Below, one piece after another: positions 24,794-34,137 of a stretch of DNA of 64,000 nucleotides; the first letter of the stretch is position 1, and each line of letters opens with the position of its first letter. The stretch lies in contig CANJCB010000005.1 of the NCBI GenBank assembly GCA_947473305.1, positions 1-64,000 on the forward strand, in the 5' to 3' direction. A program made the position numbers and the translations under genes. Source of the DNA: Rhodospirillales bacterium (GTDB lineage Bacteria; Pseudomonadota; Alphaproteobacteria; ATCC43930; CGMCC-115725). The notes under the pieces are model-generated. The model had not been told where the DNA came from and did not search any database. It saw only the letters and a program-made list of their open reading frames with translations.

Positions 24794-26080
24794 ATGCGAT
24801 ATATCGCGGCGTTTCTGCTCGCCTTGCTTCTGCCGCCCGCGGCCCAGGCCCAGGACGCGACGGCCAAGCCCGAGACCAAGGGCGAATATCTGGCCCGCGC
24901 CGGGGATTGCGTCGCCTGCCATTCGGTGGCGGACGGCAAGCCCTTCGCGGGCGGGCTCAAGATGGGCTCGCCGCTGGGGGCGATCTATTCGACCAATATC
25001 ACCCCTGGCAAGGAGACCGGGATCGGTCTCTACAGCCTCGACGATTTCGACAAGGCCTTGCGAAAAGGCGTGGCGAGGGACGGGCACCGGCTTTATCCGG
25101 CCATGCCCTATCCCTCCTACGCCAAGCTCAGCGACGAGGATGTGAAGGCGCTCTACGACTTCTTCATGAAAGAGGTCCCGGCCGCGCGTCAGGCGAACCT
25201 CGATCCTGAGATCCCGAAGCTGCTGCGCTGGCGCTGGCCGCTGGCGGTCTGGAACGCGATGTTCACGGACAAGCAGGGTTTCACCGCCGATCCCAAGCAC
25301 GACGCGCCATGGAATCGCGGGGCCTATCTCGTCCAGGGGCTGGGGCATTGCGGGGCCTGCCATACGCCACGAGGCTGGGCCTTCCAGGAAAAGGCGCTGG
25401 ACGACAGCGGCACGGCATTTCTCGCCGGGGCCAATCTCGACGGCTGGTATGCCGCGAGCCTGCGTCAGAATCTGGCGACCGGGCTCGGCGGCTGGTCGGC
25501 GGCGGAGATCACCGAGTTCCTGAAGACCGGGCATAACGTTCATGGCTCGGCCTATGGCTCGATGCTGGACGTGGTGAACAACAGCACGTCCTATCTCACC
25601 GACGAGGATCTTGCCGCCATCGGGACCTATCTCAAATCCCTGCCGGCCGATAAGACCGAGCCCGCCTATGCCTATGACGCCTCGACCGCGACGATGCTGG
25701 CGGGCGGGCATCCCCCGGATCCGGGGGCGGCGCTCTATGCGACGACCTGCCAGAGCTGCCATCGCGAGACGGGCGGGGGCTCGCCGCCTTTCGTGGCCCC
25801 GCTGGCGGGCAATCCCACGGTGCTGACCAAGGATGCCTCATCCCTCATCAATATCGTGCTGAACGGCTCCCAGCCCCTGGTGCCCTTGGGCGTGCCCGAG
25901 GCCTATCGCATGCCCCAGTTCCGCGCCCAATTGACCGACCAGCAGATCGCCGAGGTCGTCACCTTCATGCGCCAGGCCTGGGGCAACAAGGCCGATCCTG
26001 TCACCGCGAAAGAGGTGGCCGAACTGCGCAAGAGCACCGATCCCTCGAGCGATCAGGTGGTGATCCTCAGGATGCGGTGA
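24794..26080 (+). CDS. Three-haem cytochrome c (alcohol/aldehyde dehydrogenase type)
   Basis: 428 residues from ATG 24794, with AGGAG upstream and a Sec signal peptide (MRYIAAFLLALLLPPAAQAQ). The three c-type haem sites are CVACH at residues 39-43, CGACH at 186-190 and CQSCH at 319-323. This is the layout of membrane-bound cytochrome subunits of quinoprotein dehydrogenases and of FAD-less molybdenum aldehyde dehydrogenases. It passes electrons from the molybdenum enzyme to quinone or a terminal oxidase. No membrane anchor beyond the signal is evident. Confidence 0.93.
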   Translation: MRYIAAFLLALLLPPAAQAQDATAKPETKGEYLARAGDCVACHSVADGKPFAGGLKMGSPLGAIYSTNITPGKETGIGLYSLDDFDKALRKGVARDGHRLYPAMPYPSYAKLSDEDVKALYDFFMKEVPAARQANLDPEIPKLLRWRWPLAVWNAMFTDKQGFTADPKHDAPWNRGAYLVQGLGHCGACHTPRGWAFQEKALDDSGTAFLAGANLDGWYAASLRQNLATGLGGWSAAEITEFLKTGHNVHGSAYGSMLDVVNNSTSYLTDEDLAAIGTYLKSLPADKTEPAYAYDASTATMLAGGHPPDPGAALYATTCQSCHRETGGGSPPFVAPLAGNPTVLTKDASSLINIVLNGSQPLVPLGVPEAYRMPQFRAQLTDQQIAEVVTFMRQAWGNKADPVTAKEVAELRKSTDPSSDQVVILRMR

Positions 26081-26121
26081 TGCGGTTCCGTCATTGCAAG
26101 ACGGCACCGAACCGCCTTTGC

Positions 26122-26219
26122 CGTCATTGCGAGGCCGAAGGCCGCGGCAATCCAGAAACCCTCCGTGTTACCGACCTTTCCTGGATCGCCACGGCTGCTC
26201 CGCAGCCTCGCGATGACGG
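26122..26219. repeat. Dispersed palindromic repeat, family A
   Basis: CGTCATTGCGAGG, then GCCGCGGCAATCCAG, and a right arm ending CTGGATCGCC...CTCGCGATGACGG. A partial copy, CGTCATTGCAAGACGG, precedes it at 26089-26104. It fills the gap between the cytochrome c gene and the binding-protein gene. Confidence 0.75.
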
Positions 26220-26316
26220 ACAGATAGAGCCTAAGGTATCCCCCTAAGCGAAGCCGTTTGCGCTTATTCCCCGGCGTGTTAGCATCGCTTTGAATACAAA
26301 AAACTGGGGATGGTTC

Positions 26317-27918
26317 ATGGTAAAACTGGTTGGTTCAAAGGCTGTCGCGGGATCCTTGGCCGCGCTGGCGCTTGTCGCGGGGATCGGCTCCGTATCGGCG
26401 GCGGACGGGCCGCCCAAGCGCGGTGGGACGGTGATCTTCACGCTGGGCATCGACCCGCCCTCGGTGAACCCCGTGATCTCGACCGGCGTGCCCGAGGGGC
26501 TGATCGGCTGCATCCTCTACCAGGGCCTGACCCGGGTCTCGGTCGCCGAGGGCGTCCAGCCGATGCTGGCGAAGTCCTGGACCATCTCGCCTGACGGCAA
26601 GACCTATACCTTCGAGTTGAACAAGGCCAATTGGCATGACGGCAAGCCCGTCACCTCGGCCGACGTCAAGTTCTCGCTGCTCGAAGCCAGCGCCAAATTC
26701 AACGCGGTCTTCGCCAGCGCCGGCCGGGCCATCGAGTCGATCGACACGCCCTCGCCGGAAAAGGTGGTGATCCAGCTGAAGCAGGGCTTCGGCCCCTTGC
26801 TGGCGACGCTTTCCTGCTCGCTCGGCGGCGCGATCCTGCCGGCCCATGTCTATCAGGGCGCGACCCCGATCAACCAGAACCCGGCGAATACCACGAACCC
26901 CATCGGCATGGGGCCGTTCAAGCTGGCGGAATGGCGGCGCGGCGATCATATCCGCCTGGTCCGGAACGACAATTACTGGGAGCCCGGCCGTCCCTATCTC
27001 GACACGGTGATCGGCAAGATCATCCCGCAGCCTGCCGCCCGCGCCCAGGCCCTGGTGGCGGGGGAGGTCGATTACGTCTCCGACTATTATCTGGCGCCCA
27101 ACGACTATGCCCAGGTGAAGGCGAATGCGAAGCTCGATCTGGAGCCGGCCGGCGGGCCGCCCACGGTCGATCTTCTGTTCCTCAACAACAATCGCAAGCC
27201 CCTGGACGACAAGCGGGTCCGCCAGGCCTTGCTGATGGCGACCGACCGCGATTTCCTGGTGAAGAACGCCTATCTAGCGGGCGAGGTCGGCACCATGCCC
27301 TTCACCAATCGCCTGCCCTGGGCGGCGGATCCCTCCATCGACTACCGCAAGATGTATCCCTATGACATCGACAAGGCCAACGCCCTCCTGGATCAGGTGG
27401 GTCTGAAGCGCGGGCCGGACGGGATGCGCTTCAAGCTCGAAGTCGTCTATGGCGCCGACGAGGTCGCGCCGCCGCTCGTGGCCTCCGCGATCAAGAGCAT
27501 GTGGAAGGCCGTGGGCGTCGATGTCATCAACAGCCCGAGCGAGCGCGCCACCGCCAACAAGCGGATGTTCACGGACCGCGACTTCGACGTGACGATGACC
27601 GGCTATACGAGCTATGGCGATCCGGCGCTCGGCATCGGCCGGATGTTCCTGACCTCCTCCATCGGCAAGCTCTTCGGCAATGCCTCGGGCTATTCCAATC
27701 CGGAAGTGGACAAGCTCTTCGACGAGGCCGAGCACGCCACGGGCGAGGAAGCGCGCGGCGCTTTCTATAAGAAGGCCCAGAAGATCCTGGCCGACGACAT
27801 GCCGCTGCTGACGCTGCACGAGAAGATCGTCTACGACAGCCGTTCGGTGAAGGTGAAAGGCCCGCGAGCGGACAATTATTTCTACAACACCTGGCGCGCC
27901 AACTGGCTGGAAGAGTAG
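26317..27918 (+). CDS. ABC transporter substrate-binding protein, family 5 (dipeptide/oligopeptide type)
   Basis: 533 residues from ATG 26317 (GGGGA nearby; the TTG at 26290 is also open). There is a signal peptide MVKLVGSKAVAGSLAALALVAG with a cleavage near VSA-AD. The SBP_bac_5 pattern is seen in RGGTVIFTLGIDPPSVNPV, LTRVSVAEGVQPMLAKSW, GKTYTFELNKANWHDGKPVTSADVKFS and the C-terminal LTLHEKIVYDSRSVKVKG. Two permeases and two ATPases normally accompany such a protein, but none is here. It heads a possible operon with a TauD-like oxygenase 11 bases later. Confidence 0.9.
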   Translation: MVKLVGSKAVAGSLAALALVAGIGSVSAADGPPKRGGTVIFTLGIDPPSVNPVISTGVPEGLIGCILYQGLTRVSVAEGVQPMLAKSWTISPDGKTYTFELNKANWHDGKPVTSADVKFSLLEASAKFNAVFASAGRAIESIDTPSPEKVVIQLKQGFGPLLATLSCSLGGAILPAHVYQGATPINQNPANTTNPIGMGPFKLAEWRRGDHIRLVRNDNYWEPGRPYLDTVIGKIIPQPAARAQALVAGEVDYVSDYYLAPNDYAQVKANAKLDLEPAGGPPTVDLLFLNNNRKPLDDKRVRQALLMATDRDFLVKNAYLAGEVGTMPFTNRLPWAADPSIDYRKMYPYDIDKANALLDQVGLKRGPDGMRFKLEVVYGADEVAPPLVASAIKSMWKAVGVDVINSPSERATANKRMFTDRDFDVTMTGYTSYGDPALGIGRMFLTSSIGKLFGNASGYSNPEVDKLFDEAEHATGEEARGAFYKKAQKILADDMPLLTLHEKIVYDSRSVKVKGPRADNYFYNTWRANWLEE

Positions 27919-27928
27919 GAGCGATACC

Positions 27929-29041
27929 ATGAGCGAAGCGGCAGTCTTGGCCGAAAGGCCGAAGGTCGAGATTCCGGGAACGCCGCTTCGCGATCCCGCC
28001 TGCTGGCTGGGGCGGGATCTCCAGCATAAAGACGATTGGCAATATCGACTGACCCCGGCCGATATCGCCGATCTCGATGCCGCCATCGAGAGCGTGACGG
28101 CTGAGGGCCGCGCGCTCATCGATGTGGAGAAGGGGGATTTTCCCCTGCCGCATCTGGGATCCACCCTGGCGAAGCTGCGCCGGGAGGTCATGGAGGGCAG
28201 GGGCTTCACCCTCATCCGGGGCGTTCCGGTCCAGCGCCTCGGCCGGGACAAGGCCGCCTTGGCCTATTGGGGCATGGGGCGGCATCTGGGCTATCCCGTC
28301 TCCCAGAACGCCAAGGGCCAGCTTCTCGGGCATGTGGTCGATCTCGGCGAAGTCACCGCGCCCAAGGCGGACAGCACGGGCCAGGTCGGCAATTTCACCA
28401 ATACCAACGTCCGGGGCTACAACAGCCGCGAGCGCTTCTATTTCCACATCGATCATGCGGATATCGTCGGGCTTCTCTGTCTCCATCAGGCGAGGAGCGG
28501 CGGGGAGAGCCTGATCGCCAGCTCCATCGCCATCCACAACGAGATCCAGAAGACGCGGCCCGACCTGCTTCGGGTGCTCTACGAGCCCTTCTGGGTCAGC
28601 CGCAAGGGCGAGATCCCGGCAGGCTCGCGGCCCTATTTCAAGGTGCCGGTCTTCACGCTGCACCAGGGACGGCTCTTCACCTGCCTCAATCCGGGGCCGA
28701 TCCGCCATGCCCAGAATTTCCCGGAGGTGCCGCGCCTGACGGATGCGCAGGTCGAGGCCTTGGACCTGATCGACAGTCTCGCCAGCGAGCCGCGCTTCTA
28801 TCTCTCCATGGTGCTGGATCCGGGCGACATCCAGTTCATCAACAACTACACGACGCTCCACACCCGGACCGCCTACCAGGATTTTCCCGAACTCGACCGG
28901 CGGCGTCATCTGATGCGGCTCTGGCTCGTGACCCCGGACCTGCCGCCGCTGACCGAATGGCACCATGATTGGTATGGCGCGGGCCGGCGCGGCGGGATCT
29001 ATGTGCCGGGCGTGCGGGAGGTCGCGTCGCTGGAGCCCTGA
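27929..29041 (+). CDS. TauD/TfdA-family 2-oxoglutarate-dependent oxygenase
   Basis: 370 residues. Iron ligands are His173-x-Asp175 (YFHIDHAD) and the distal His311 (TTLHTRTAYQDF), with an RRRHLMRLWL segment for 2-oxoglutarate. The enlarged N-terminus (about 100 residues before the core) fits the TauD/TfdA subgroup related to carbapenem or gamma-butyrobetaine-type enzymes rather than canonical taurine dioxygenase. Being in an operon with a family-5 binding protein suggests that it oxidises an imported organic compound; the substrate is not known. Confidence 0.85.
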   Translation: MSEAAVLAERPKVEIPGTPLRDPACWLGRDLQHKDDWQYRLTPADIADLDAAIESVTAEGRALIDVEKGDFPLPHLGSTLAKLRREVMEGRGFTLIRGVPVQRLGRDKAALAYWGMGRHLGYPVSQNAKGQLLGHVVDLGEVTAPKADSTGQVGNFTNTNVRGYNSRERFYFHIDHADIVGLLCLHQARSGGESLIASSIAIHNEIQKTRPDLLRVLYEPFWVSRKGEIPAGSRPYFKVPVFTLHQGRLFTCLNPGPIRHAQNFPEVPRLTDAQVEALDLIDSLASEPRFYLSMVLDPGDIQFINNYTTLHTRTAYQDFPELDRRRHLMRLWLVTPDLPPLTEWHHDWYGAGRRGGIYVPGVREVASLEP

Positions 29042-29135
29042 TCCCGAGGATGGGGCTTGTTCCATAAGGGACAGCCCCGGCTGCCGCTCCGCGACAGGTT
29101 GTATCCGGCAACCACCAGGATCGGGAGCGATTTTC

Positions 29136-29507
29136 ATGGCCAATAAAAATGTCGCCATCGCAAGGCGCTGCTACCAGGCTTATGTGGACAAGGACCGGGC
29201 GGCGCTGGAAGCCGTGATCGCCGAGGATTTCCACTTCACCAGCCCCTTGGACAACCGCCTGGACCGCGCGACCTATTTCGAGCGCTGCTGGCCCAACAGC
29301 CTGACCATCGAGGCCTTCGACTTCATCCGCCTGGTGCCGGAGGGCGAGACGGTGGTCGTCACCTACGAAGGCCGCCGCCAGCGCGGCAAGAGCTTCCGCA
29401 ACACCGAGGTCCTGACCCTGCGGGACGGCAAGATCGTCGAGACGGAAGTCTACTTCGGCTGGTCTCTGCCCCATCCCGCCAAGGAGGGCGGGTTTCTGAA
29501 CGCGTGA
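29136..29507 (+). CDS. SnoaL/NTF2-like small protein
   Basis: 123 residues from ATG 29136 (GGGAGC 9-14 bases upstream). It has the NTF2 cone fold signature: an N-terminal helix region (VAIARRCYQAYVDKDRAALEAVIAEDFHFTSP) then strands with VVVTYEGRRQRGKSFRNTEVLTLRDGKIVETEVYFG. Members are ester- or ring-modifying enzymes or binding proteins. It is on the same strand as the oxygenase 95 bp upstream. Function not assigned. Confidence 0.8.
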   Translation: MANKNVAIARRCYQAYVDKDRAALEAVIAEDFHFTSPLDNRLDRATYFERCWPNSLTIEAFDFIRLVPEGETVVVTYEGRRQRGKSFRNTEVLTLRDGKIVETEVYFGWSLPHPAKEGGFLNA

Positions 29508-29556
29508 GGGGGTGCTGGATGGTTATGGGAACTAAGCACCCGCTTCCCTCAAATTT

Positions 29557-29630
29557 CGTCATGGCCGGGCTTGACCCGGCCATTTCGTCCAGTACGGAGA
29601 GAGATGCCCGGATCAAGTCCGGGCATGACG
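29557..29630. repeat. Double copy of dispersed palindromic repeat, family B
   Basis: Two palindromes in series: ATGGCCGGG/CCCGGCCAT (29561-29569 and 29575-29583, loop CTTGA) and ATGCCCGG/CCGGGCAT (29604-29611 and 29619-29626). They lie between two convergent genes. Both have the CGTCATG...GACG edges seen at other copies. Confidence 0.8.
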
Positions 29631-29709
29631 ACTTCGTGTGTGTCCATCCCCACAAAAGCGAACGGCGGCTCGGAAGCCGCCGCTCACCTCCCCCCCGGGA
29701 ACCCGATCC

Positions 29710-30567
29710 TCAGACCGGGCGATCTCCCTCCACGACGACGCGGTGCATGATGCGGCGGTAGCCGTTGCTGTCGCCGATGGGCTTGTGCTGGGCGCAGCGG
29801 TTGTCCCACAGCGCCATGGAGCCCGCCTTCCAGCGGAAGCGGCAGGTGAATTCCGGCCTTTCGGAATGGGCGCAGAGGAAGTTGAGCAGCGGACGGCTCT
29901 CCTCCTCGGTCCAGCCCTTGAAGCGGTTGACATAGCCGCGGCTCACGAACAGCGCCTTGCGGCCGGTTTCGGGGTGGGTCCGCACCACCGGATGCTCGAC
30001 CTCGGCCTTCATGGCCTCCTCGACCGCGCCGTCCGTCCTGAGCTTCATGCTGCGGTCCGCGGGGAAACGCGGCACCAGCGAGGCGGCGTAGCGGATGTTG
30101 TTATGGATCGCCGTCAGCTGCCCGAGTTGCTCTTTCAGACCCTCGGAGAGGGTCTCATAGGCCAGGTACTGGTTGCCGAACATGGTGTCGCCGCCCTGGG
30201 GCGGGGCTTCCACGCAATAGAGGAAGGAGCCCATGGGCGGCTTCTCGCGATAAGTGCTGTCGGAATGCCAACCCTCGCCGAAGGTGAACTTCTCGTTCTC
30301 GTACTTCGAGACCACCATCAGTTCCGGCTGCCCCTCGGGCGAGGCGATGATGGGGTCCACCATCAAAGGTCCGAAGCGCCGCGCGAAAGCCTTCTGCCGT
30401 TCGAAATCCAGCTCCTGGTCGCGGAAGAAGATCACCACGTTTTCATTCCAGGCGCGGCGGATCTCGGCGAAGGTCTCGCCGGGGATATCGCCCGAGAGGT
30501 CCACGCCGAAAATCTCCGCGCCGATGTTTCCCGCGAGCGGCTTTACCTCGATGGTCTGGTAGGTCAT
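29710..30567 (-). CDS. TauD-like 2-oxoglutarate-dependent dioxygenase
   Basis: 285 residues, the normal length of the taurine/alkylsulfonate group. Ligands are His101-x-Asp103 (EGWHSDSTY) and His261 (DNRCAQHKPIGD). The 2-oxoglutarate arginine lies in YRRIMHRVVVEG (Arg272 and Arg276). The N-terminus IEVKPLAGNIGAEIFGVDLS is family-typical. It likely releases sulfite or oxidises another small organic compound. It lies 31 bases downstream of a spermidine/putrescine-like binding protein on the same strand, again without a permease. Confidence 0.9.
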   Translation of the reverse strand: MTYQTIEVKPLAGNIGAEIFGVDLSGDIPGETFAEIRRAWNENVVIFFRDQELDFERQKAFARRFGPLMVDPIIASPEGQPELMVVSKYENEKFTFGEGWHSDSTYREKPPMGSFLYCVEAPPQGGDTMFGNQYLAYETLSEGLKEQLGQLTAIHNNIRYAASLVPRFPADRSMKLRTDGAVEEAMKAEVEHPVVRTHPETGRKALFVSRGYVNRFKGWTEEESRPLLNFLCAHSERPEFTCRFRWKAGSMALWDNRCAQHKPIGDSNGYRRIMHRVVVEGDRPV

Positions 30568-30598
30568 TGGGGTTCTTTGCTCCTTGGGGGGCTCCGTC

Positions 30599-31669
30599 TT
30601 AGCTCGTCATCCATTCCTGGAAGCGTTCCTGGATCTTCGGCAGGTTGGGCACGACCCAGGCCGCGTCCTGCTGGAAGGACTGCTTCTCGTGCTCGGCATT
30701 GCTGGGCGACATCGCCACCGCTTCCGGCGACATGAATTTGAGCGCGTCGGGGTTCGACGGCCCATAGGTCATGGCCTCGCAGAATTCGCCGTGCGGCTTG
30801 GGCTCGCAGAGGAATTCCATCCACTTCACGGCCGCTTCCTTGCGCGGCGTGCCCTTGACCATGAACCAGACGCCGGTATCGTTCTGGCTGCCTTCCCAGA
30901 CCACATCCACCGGCACGCCGGTCTTCATAAGCGAAATGATGCGCGAGCTCCAGATCGACATCATGTCGACCTCGCCGTCGCGGAAGATCTGCTCCGACTG
31001 GCCGGTCTGGGTCCACCAGACCTTGATATGGGACTTGATCGTGTTGAGCTTCTTGAAGGCGCGGTCGAGGTCCAGGGGATAGAGCTTGTCCTTGGGCACG
31101 CCATCGGCCAGGAGCGCGAAGGCCAGGGTGGTCTGCGGCGCCGTGGAATTTAGCGCGCGGAAGCCTGGGAACTTCTGCACGTCGAAGAAGTCGGCCCAGC
31201 TCTTCGGCGGGTTGGGATACTTGTCCTTGCGATAGATGAAGGGCGTGCCCAGCACGATCGACTTCACGCCCTCGTCCAACAGGCAGGCGGGGTTCACCTT
31301 GCTCTTGTCGAAGAGTTTCCAGTCCATGGGCTCGACAAGGCCTTCGTTCTTCGCCCGGAAATATTCCACCGAGGCGAAGCTCGTCACGTCGAAGTCCCAG
31401 GTCTTGGCATCGACCGTCGCCTTCAATTTGGGGAAGGAGACGGGCTCCACGACCTTGATCTCGATGCCGGTCTTGGCGGTGAAGGGCGCGAACATGGTGG
31501 TGCGCTGGGCCGCCGTCCAGGCGCCGCCCCAGGTGTTGACGTAGAGGATCTTGTCGTCGGCCGCGAGCGAGCGGCGGGAAATGAGGGCGGGCGCCGCGAC
31601 CAGCGGGAAGGCCGCAGCCGTCCTGATGAGCGTCCGGCGGGACAGGATGAAGGTGTTCTTCCGCTGCAT
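30599..31669 (-). CDS. Tat-exported ABC solute-binding protein, PotD/family 1-8 type
   Basis: 356 residues with a twin-arginine signal (LSRRTLIRTAAAFPLVAA, residues 9-26) ending near RRSLAAD. The bilobed fold of polyamine/iron-type binding proteins is seen in KILYVNTWGGAWTAAQRTTM and DFDVTSFASVEYFRAKNEGLV, with an IKSHIKVWWTQTGQSEQIFRDGEVDM-type hinge region. Members bind polyamines or similar compounds. No transporter subunits are nearby. The gene is transcribed with the dioxygenase 30567-29710 and is divergent from pgk. Confidence 0.85.
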   Translation of the reverse strand: MQRKNTFILSRRTLIRTAAAFPLVAAPALISRRSLAADDKILYVNTWGGAWTAAQRTTMFAPFTAKTGIEIKVVEPVSFPKLKATVDAKTWDFDVTSFASVEYFRAKNEGLVEPMDWKLFDKSKVNPACLLDEGVKSIVLGTPFIYRKDKYPNPPKSWADFFDVQKFPGFRALNSTAPQTTLAFALLADGVPKDKLYPLDLDRAFKKLNTIKSHIKVWWTQTGQSEQIFRDGEVDMMSIWSSRIISLMKTGVPVDVVWEGSQNDTGVWFMVKGTPRKEAAVKWMEFLCEPKPHGEFCEAMTYGPSNPDALKFMSPEAVAMSPSNAEHEKQSFQQDAAWVVPNLPKIQERFQEWMTS

Positions 31670-31759
31670 GGCCCGATACCTCCGCTGTTATTTTCTGAAC
31701 AAACGGTAGGGTTTGAATTGTTCGATTGTCAACAATGAGGCGAGGGCTCCACGCAAAAT

Positions 31760-31796
31760 TGACGCGGCGGCGACGATGCTGCACAAAGCCGCGTCA
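31760..31796. promoter_or_regulatory. Inverted repeat in the pgk upstream region
   Basis: TGACGCGGC (31760-31768) and GCCGCGTCA (31788-31796) are 9-base arms, 19 bases apart, ending 24 bases before the pgk start. It could be an operator or a hairpin in the leader of pgk; nothing else supports it. Confidence 0.3.
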
Positions 31797-31820
31797 TTTC
31801 TTCCATCGGATGAGATCCTT

Positions 31821-33017
31821 ATGCCGAAATTTAAGACGCTCGACGATCTTCAGCCTCAGGGCAAGCGCGTGCTTGTACGGGTCGATCTCAATGTCCCGGT
31901 GAAGGACGGCAAGGTCACCGACGACACGCGGATCGTGCGCCTGGTGCCGACGCTGGAAGCGCTCGCCGCCAAGGGCGCCAGGGTCGTGGTCCTCTCTCAT
32001 TTCGGCCGTCCCAAGGGGAAGCGCGACCCCGAGTTTTCCCTCAAACCCCTGGTTGCTCCCCTGAGCAAGGCGCTGGGCGGGAAGCCGGTGAAATTCGCCG
32101 AGGATTGCGTCGGCGCCCCGGCCCAGGCGGTGGTGGACAGCCTCAAGGACGGCGAGATCGCGCTGTTGGAAAACCTCCGCTTCCATGCGGAGGAGGAGGC
32201 CAACGACAAGGGCTTCGCCCAACAGCTCGCAGCACTCGGCGACCTCTATGTGAACGACGCCTTCTCGGCGGCCCACCGCGCCCATGCCTCGACCGAGGGG
32301 GTGGCGCATCTCCTGCCGGCGGCGGCGGGAAAGCTCATGCAGGCGGAGCTTGAGGCCTTGGACGGCGCGCTCGGCAACCCAAAGCGCCCGGTGGCGGCGC
32401 TGGTCGGCGGGGCCAAGGTCTCGACCAAGCTCGACCTCCTCAATTTCATCGTGTCCAAGGTGGATGTGCTGGTGATCGGCGGGGCCATGGCCAATACGCT
32501 CTTGTTCGCCGAGGGCGTCGATGTGGGGAAATCCCTCTGCGAGCGCGACATGGCCGAGACCGCCAAGAGCATCCGCGCCAAGGCCAAGGCGGCGGGCTGC
32601 GAGCTGATCCTGCCGGTGGACGCGGTGGTGGCGCGGGAATTCAAGGCGGGGGCGGCTTCGGAGGTCGTCGCCATCGACAAGGTGCCGGCCGACGCCATGA
32701 TCCTCGATATCGGGCCGAAGTCGGTGGAGGCCATCGCCAGGCGGTTGGAAACCTGCAAGACGCTCGTCTGGAACGGCCCGGTCGGGGCCTTCGAGACCCA
32801 GCCTTTCGACAAGGGCACGGTCGGGATCGCCCGGCGCGTGGCCGACCTCACCAAGGCGGGCAAGCTCCTCAGCGTTGCCGGCGGCGGCGACACGGTGGCG
32901 GCGCTGGCCGCGGCCGGGGTCGAGGACAAGCTCTCCTACGTTTCGACGGCGGGCGGGGCTTTTCTAGAATGGCTCGAAGGCCGCGAGCTGCCCGGCGTGG
33001 CGGCTTTGCAGAAATAA
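31821..33017 (+). CDS. pgk: Phosphoglycerate kinase
   Basis: 398 residues, normal length. It converts 1,3-bisphosphoglycerate and ADP to 3-phosphoglycerate and ATP. Family blocks: [89 protein letters not shown] and [15 protein letters not shown]. The ATG at 31821 is chosen because the reading frame upstream is not conserved-looking. gap and tkt, often adjacent in other alphaproteobacteria, are not here. Confidence 0.97.
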   Translation: MPKFKTLDDLQPQGKRVLVRVDLNVPVKDGKVTDDTRIVRLVPTLEALAAKGARVVVLSHFGRPKGKRDPEFSLKPLVAPLSKALGGKPVKFAEDCVGAPAQAVVDSLKDGEIALLENLRFHAEEEANDKGFAQQLAALGDLYVNDAFSAAHRAHASTEGVAHLLPAAAGKLMQAELEALDGALGNPKRPVAALVGGAKVSTKLDLLNFIVSKVDVLVIGGAMANTLLFAEGVDVGKSLCERDMAETAKSIRAKAKAAGCELILPVDAVVAREFKAGAASEVVAIDKVPADAMILDIGPKSVEAIARRLETCKTLVWNGPVGAFETQPFDKGTVGIARRVADLTKAGKLLSVAGGGDTVAALAAAGVEDKLSYVSTAGGAFLEWLEGRELPGVAALQK

Positions 33018-33121
33018 TCCCGGGCCGGATCACGGGAAATTGCCTCGCGCGCTTGTCGCGAGCGGACCTATCCTACGATCGAGGGCGCGGGGAACCCGCC
33101 ACCATAAAGGGAGAAGGTCGG

Positions 33122-34015
33122 ATGGAAAGAAAGACCGCCAAGGATTTTCCGCCGGAGGTCATGGACCTCTTCAACAAATACGCCCATGGCAATATCAGCC
33201 GCCGCGGCTTCCTGGACCGCGCGAAGAAATACGCGGTGGGCGGCATGTCCGCCGCGGCGATGCTGGAGGCGTTGAAGCCCAATTTCGCGCTCGCCGAGCA
33301 GGTCCCGAAGGACGACGCCCGCATCAAGGCGAGCTACCAGACCTATTCCTCGCCGGAAGGCACGGGTCAGGTGAAGGGCTATTTCGCCCTGCCGGCCAAT
33401 GCCAGCGGCAAGCTGCCCGCCGTGCTGGTGATCCACGAGAACCGGGGCCTCAACCCCTATATCGAGGATGTGGTGCGCCGCCTGGCGCTCTTGAACTTCG
33501 TCGCCTTCGCGCCCGATGCGCTGACGGTCCTGGGGGGATATCCCAATAACGAGGAGCAGGGCGCCAAGCTCTATAGCCAGCTCGACGGCAAGAAGCGGAT
33601 CGAGGACATGGTGGCTGCGGCCGCCTACCTGAAGGGCCGTCCGGAGGCCCTGCCCAAGATCGGCGCGGTGGGATTCTGCGCCGGCGGCGGAGCGGTCGAG
33701 GCCGTGGCGGTGCGGATGCCGGACCTGGGGGCAGCGGTGCCCTTCTACGGCGGCCCGCAGCCGAGCGCCGAGGATGCGGCCAAGATCAAGGCGCCCATGC
33801 TGCTGCACTATGCGGAGAAGGACGACTTCATCAACCCCAAGGGTCCTCCCTTCGAGGCGGCCTTGAAGGCGGCCGGGGTGAAGGTCGAAAGCTATACCTA
33901 TCCCGGCACCCTACACGGCTTTCACAACGATACGACGCCGCGCTTCTCCGAACCCGACGCCAAGCTCGCTTGGCAGCGGACGGTGGACTTCTTCAACAAG
34001 AATTTGCGGGCTTAG
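33122..34015 (+). CDS. Tat-exported dienelactone hydrolase family protein
   Basis: 297 residues. An unusual N-terminal part has the twin-arginine motif NISRRGFLDRAKKYAVGG (residues 24-41), pointing to export. The hydrolase domain has a nucleophile in GAVGFCAGGG (Cys186), an acid in YAEKDDF (Asp234 or Asp235) and His265 or His268 in LHGFHND, with Glu106 in IHENRG, the classic carboxymethylenebutenolidase set. Family members open lactone rings in aromatic degradation. GGGAGAAGG precedes the ATG. It is 104 bp downstream of pgk. Confidence 0.9.
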   Translation: MERKTAKDFPPEVMDLFNKYAHGNISRRGFLDRAKKYAVGGMSAAAMLEALKPNFALAEQVPKDDARIKASYQTYSSPEGTGQVKGYFALPANASGKLPAVLVIHENRGLNPYIEDVVRRLALLNFVAFAPDALTVLGGYPNNEEQGAKLYSQLDGKKRIEDMVAAAAYLKGRPEALPKIGAVGFCAGGGAVEAVAVRMPDLGAAVPFYGGPQPSAEDAAKIKAPMLLHYAEKDDFINPKGPPFEAALKAAGVKVESYTYPGTLHGFHNDTTPRFSEPDAKLAWQRTVDFFNKNLRA

Positions 34016-34037
34016 TTACGGCTATCTGAATACTCGT

Positions 34038-34130
34038 CGTCATTGCGAGGCGGTGTAGCCGCTGTGGCAATCCAGGGACCTAGCAAGCGGCAAGACCTGG
34101 ATTGCTTCGCTTGCGCTCGCAATGACGACG
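34038..34130. repeat. Dispersed palindromic repeat, family A
   Basis: CGTCATTGCGAGGCGGTGTA, then GTGGCAATCCAGGG, and a right arm CTGGATTGCTTCGC...CTCGCAATGACGACG. It lies between the dienelactone hydrolase gene and the convergent acetyltransferase gene. Confidence 0.8.
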
Positions 34131-34137
34131 ACGCATT

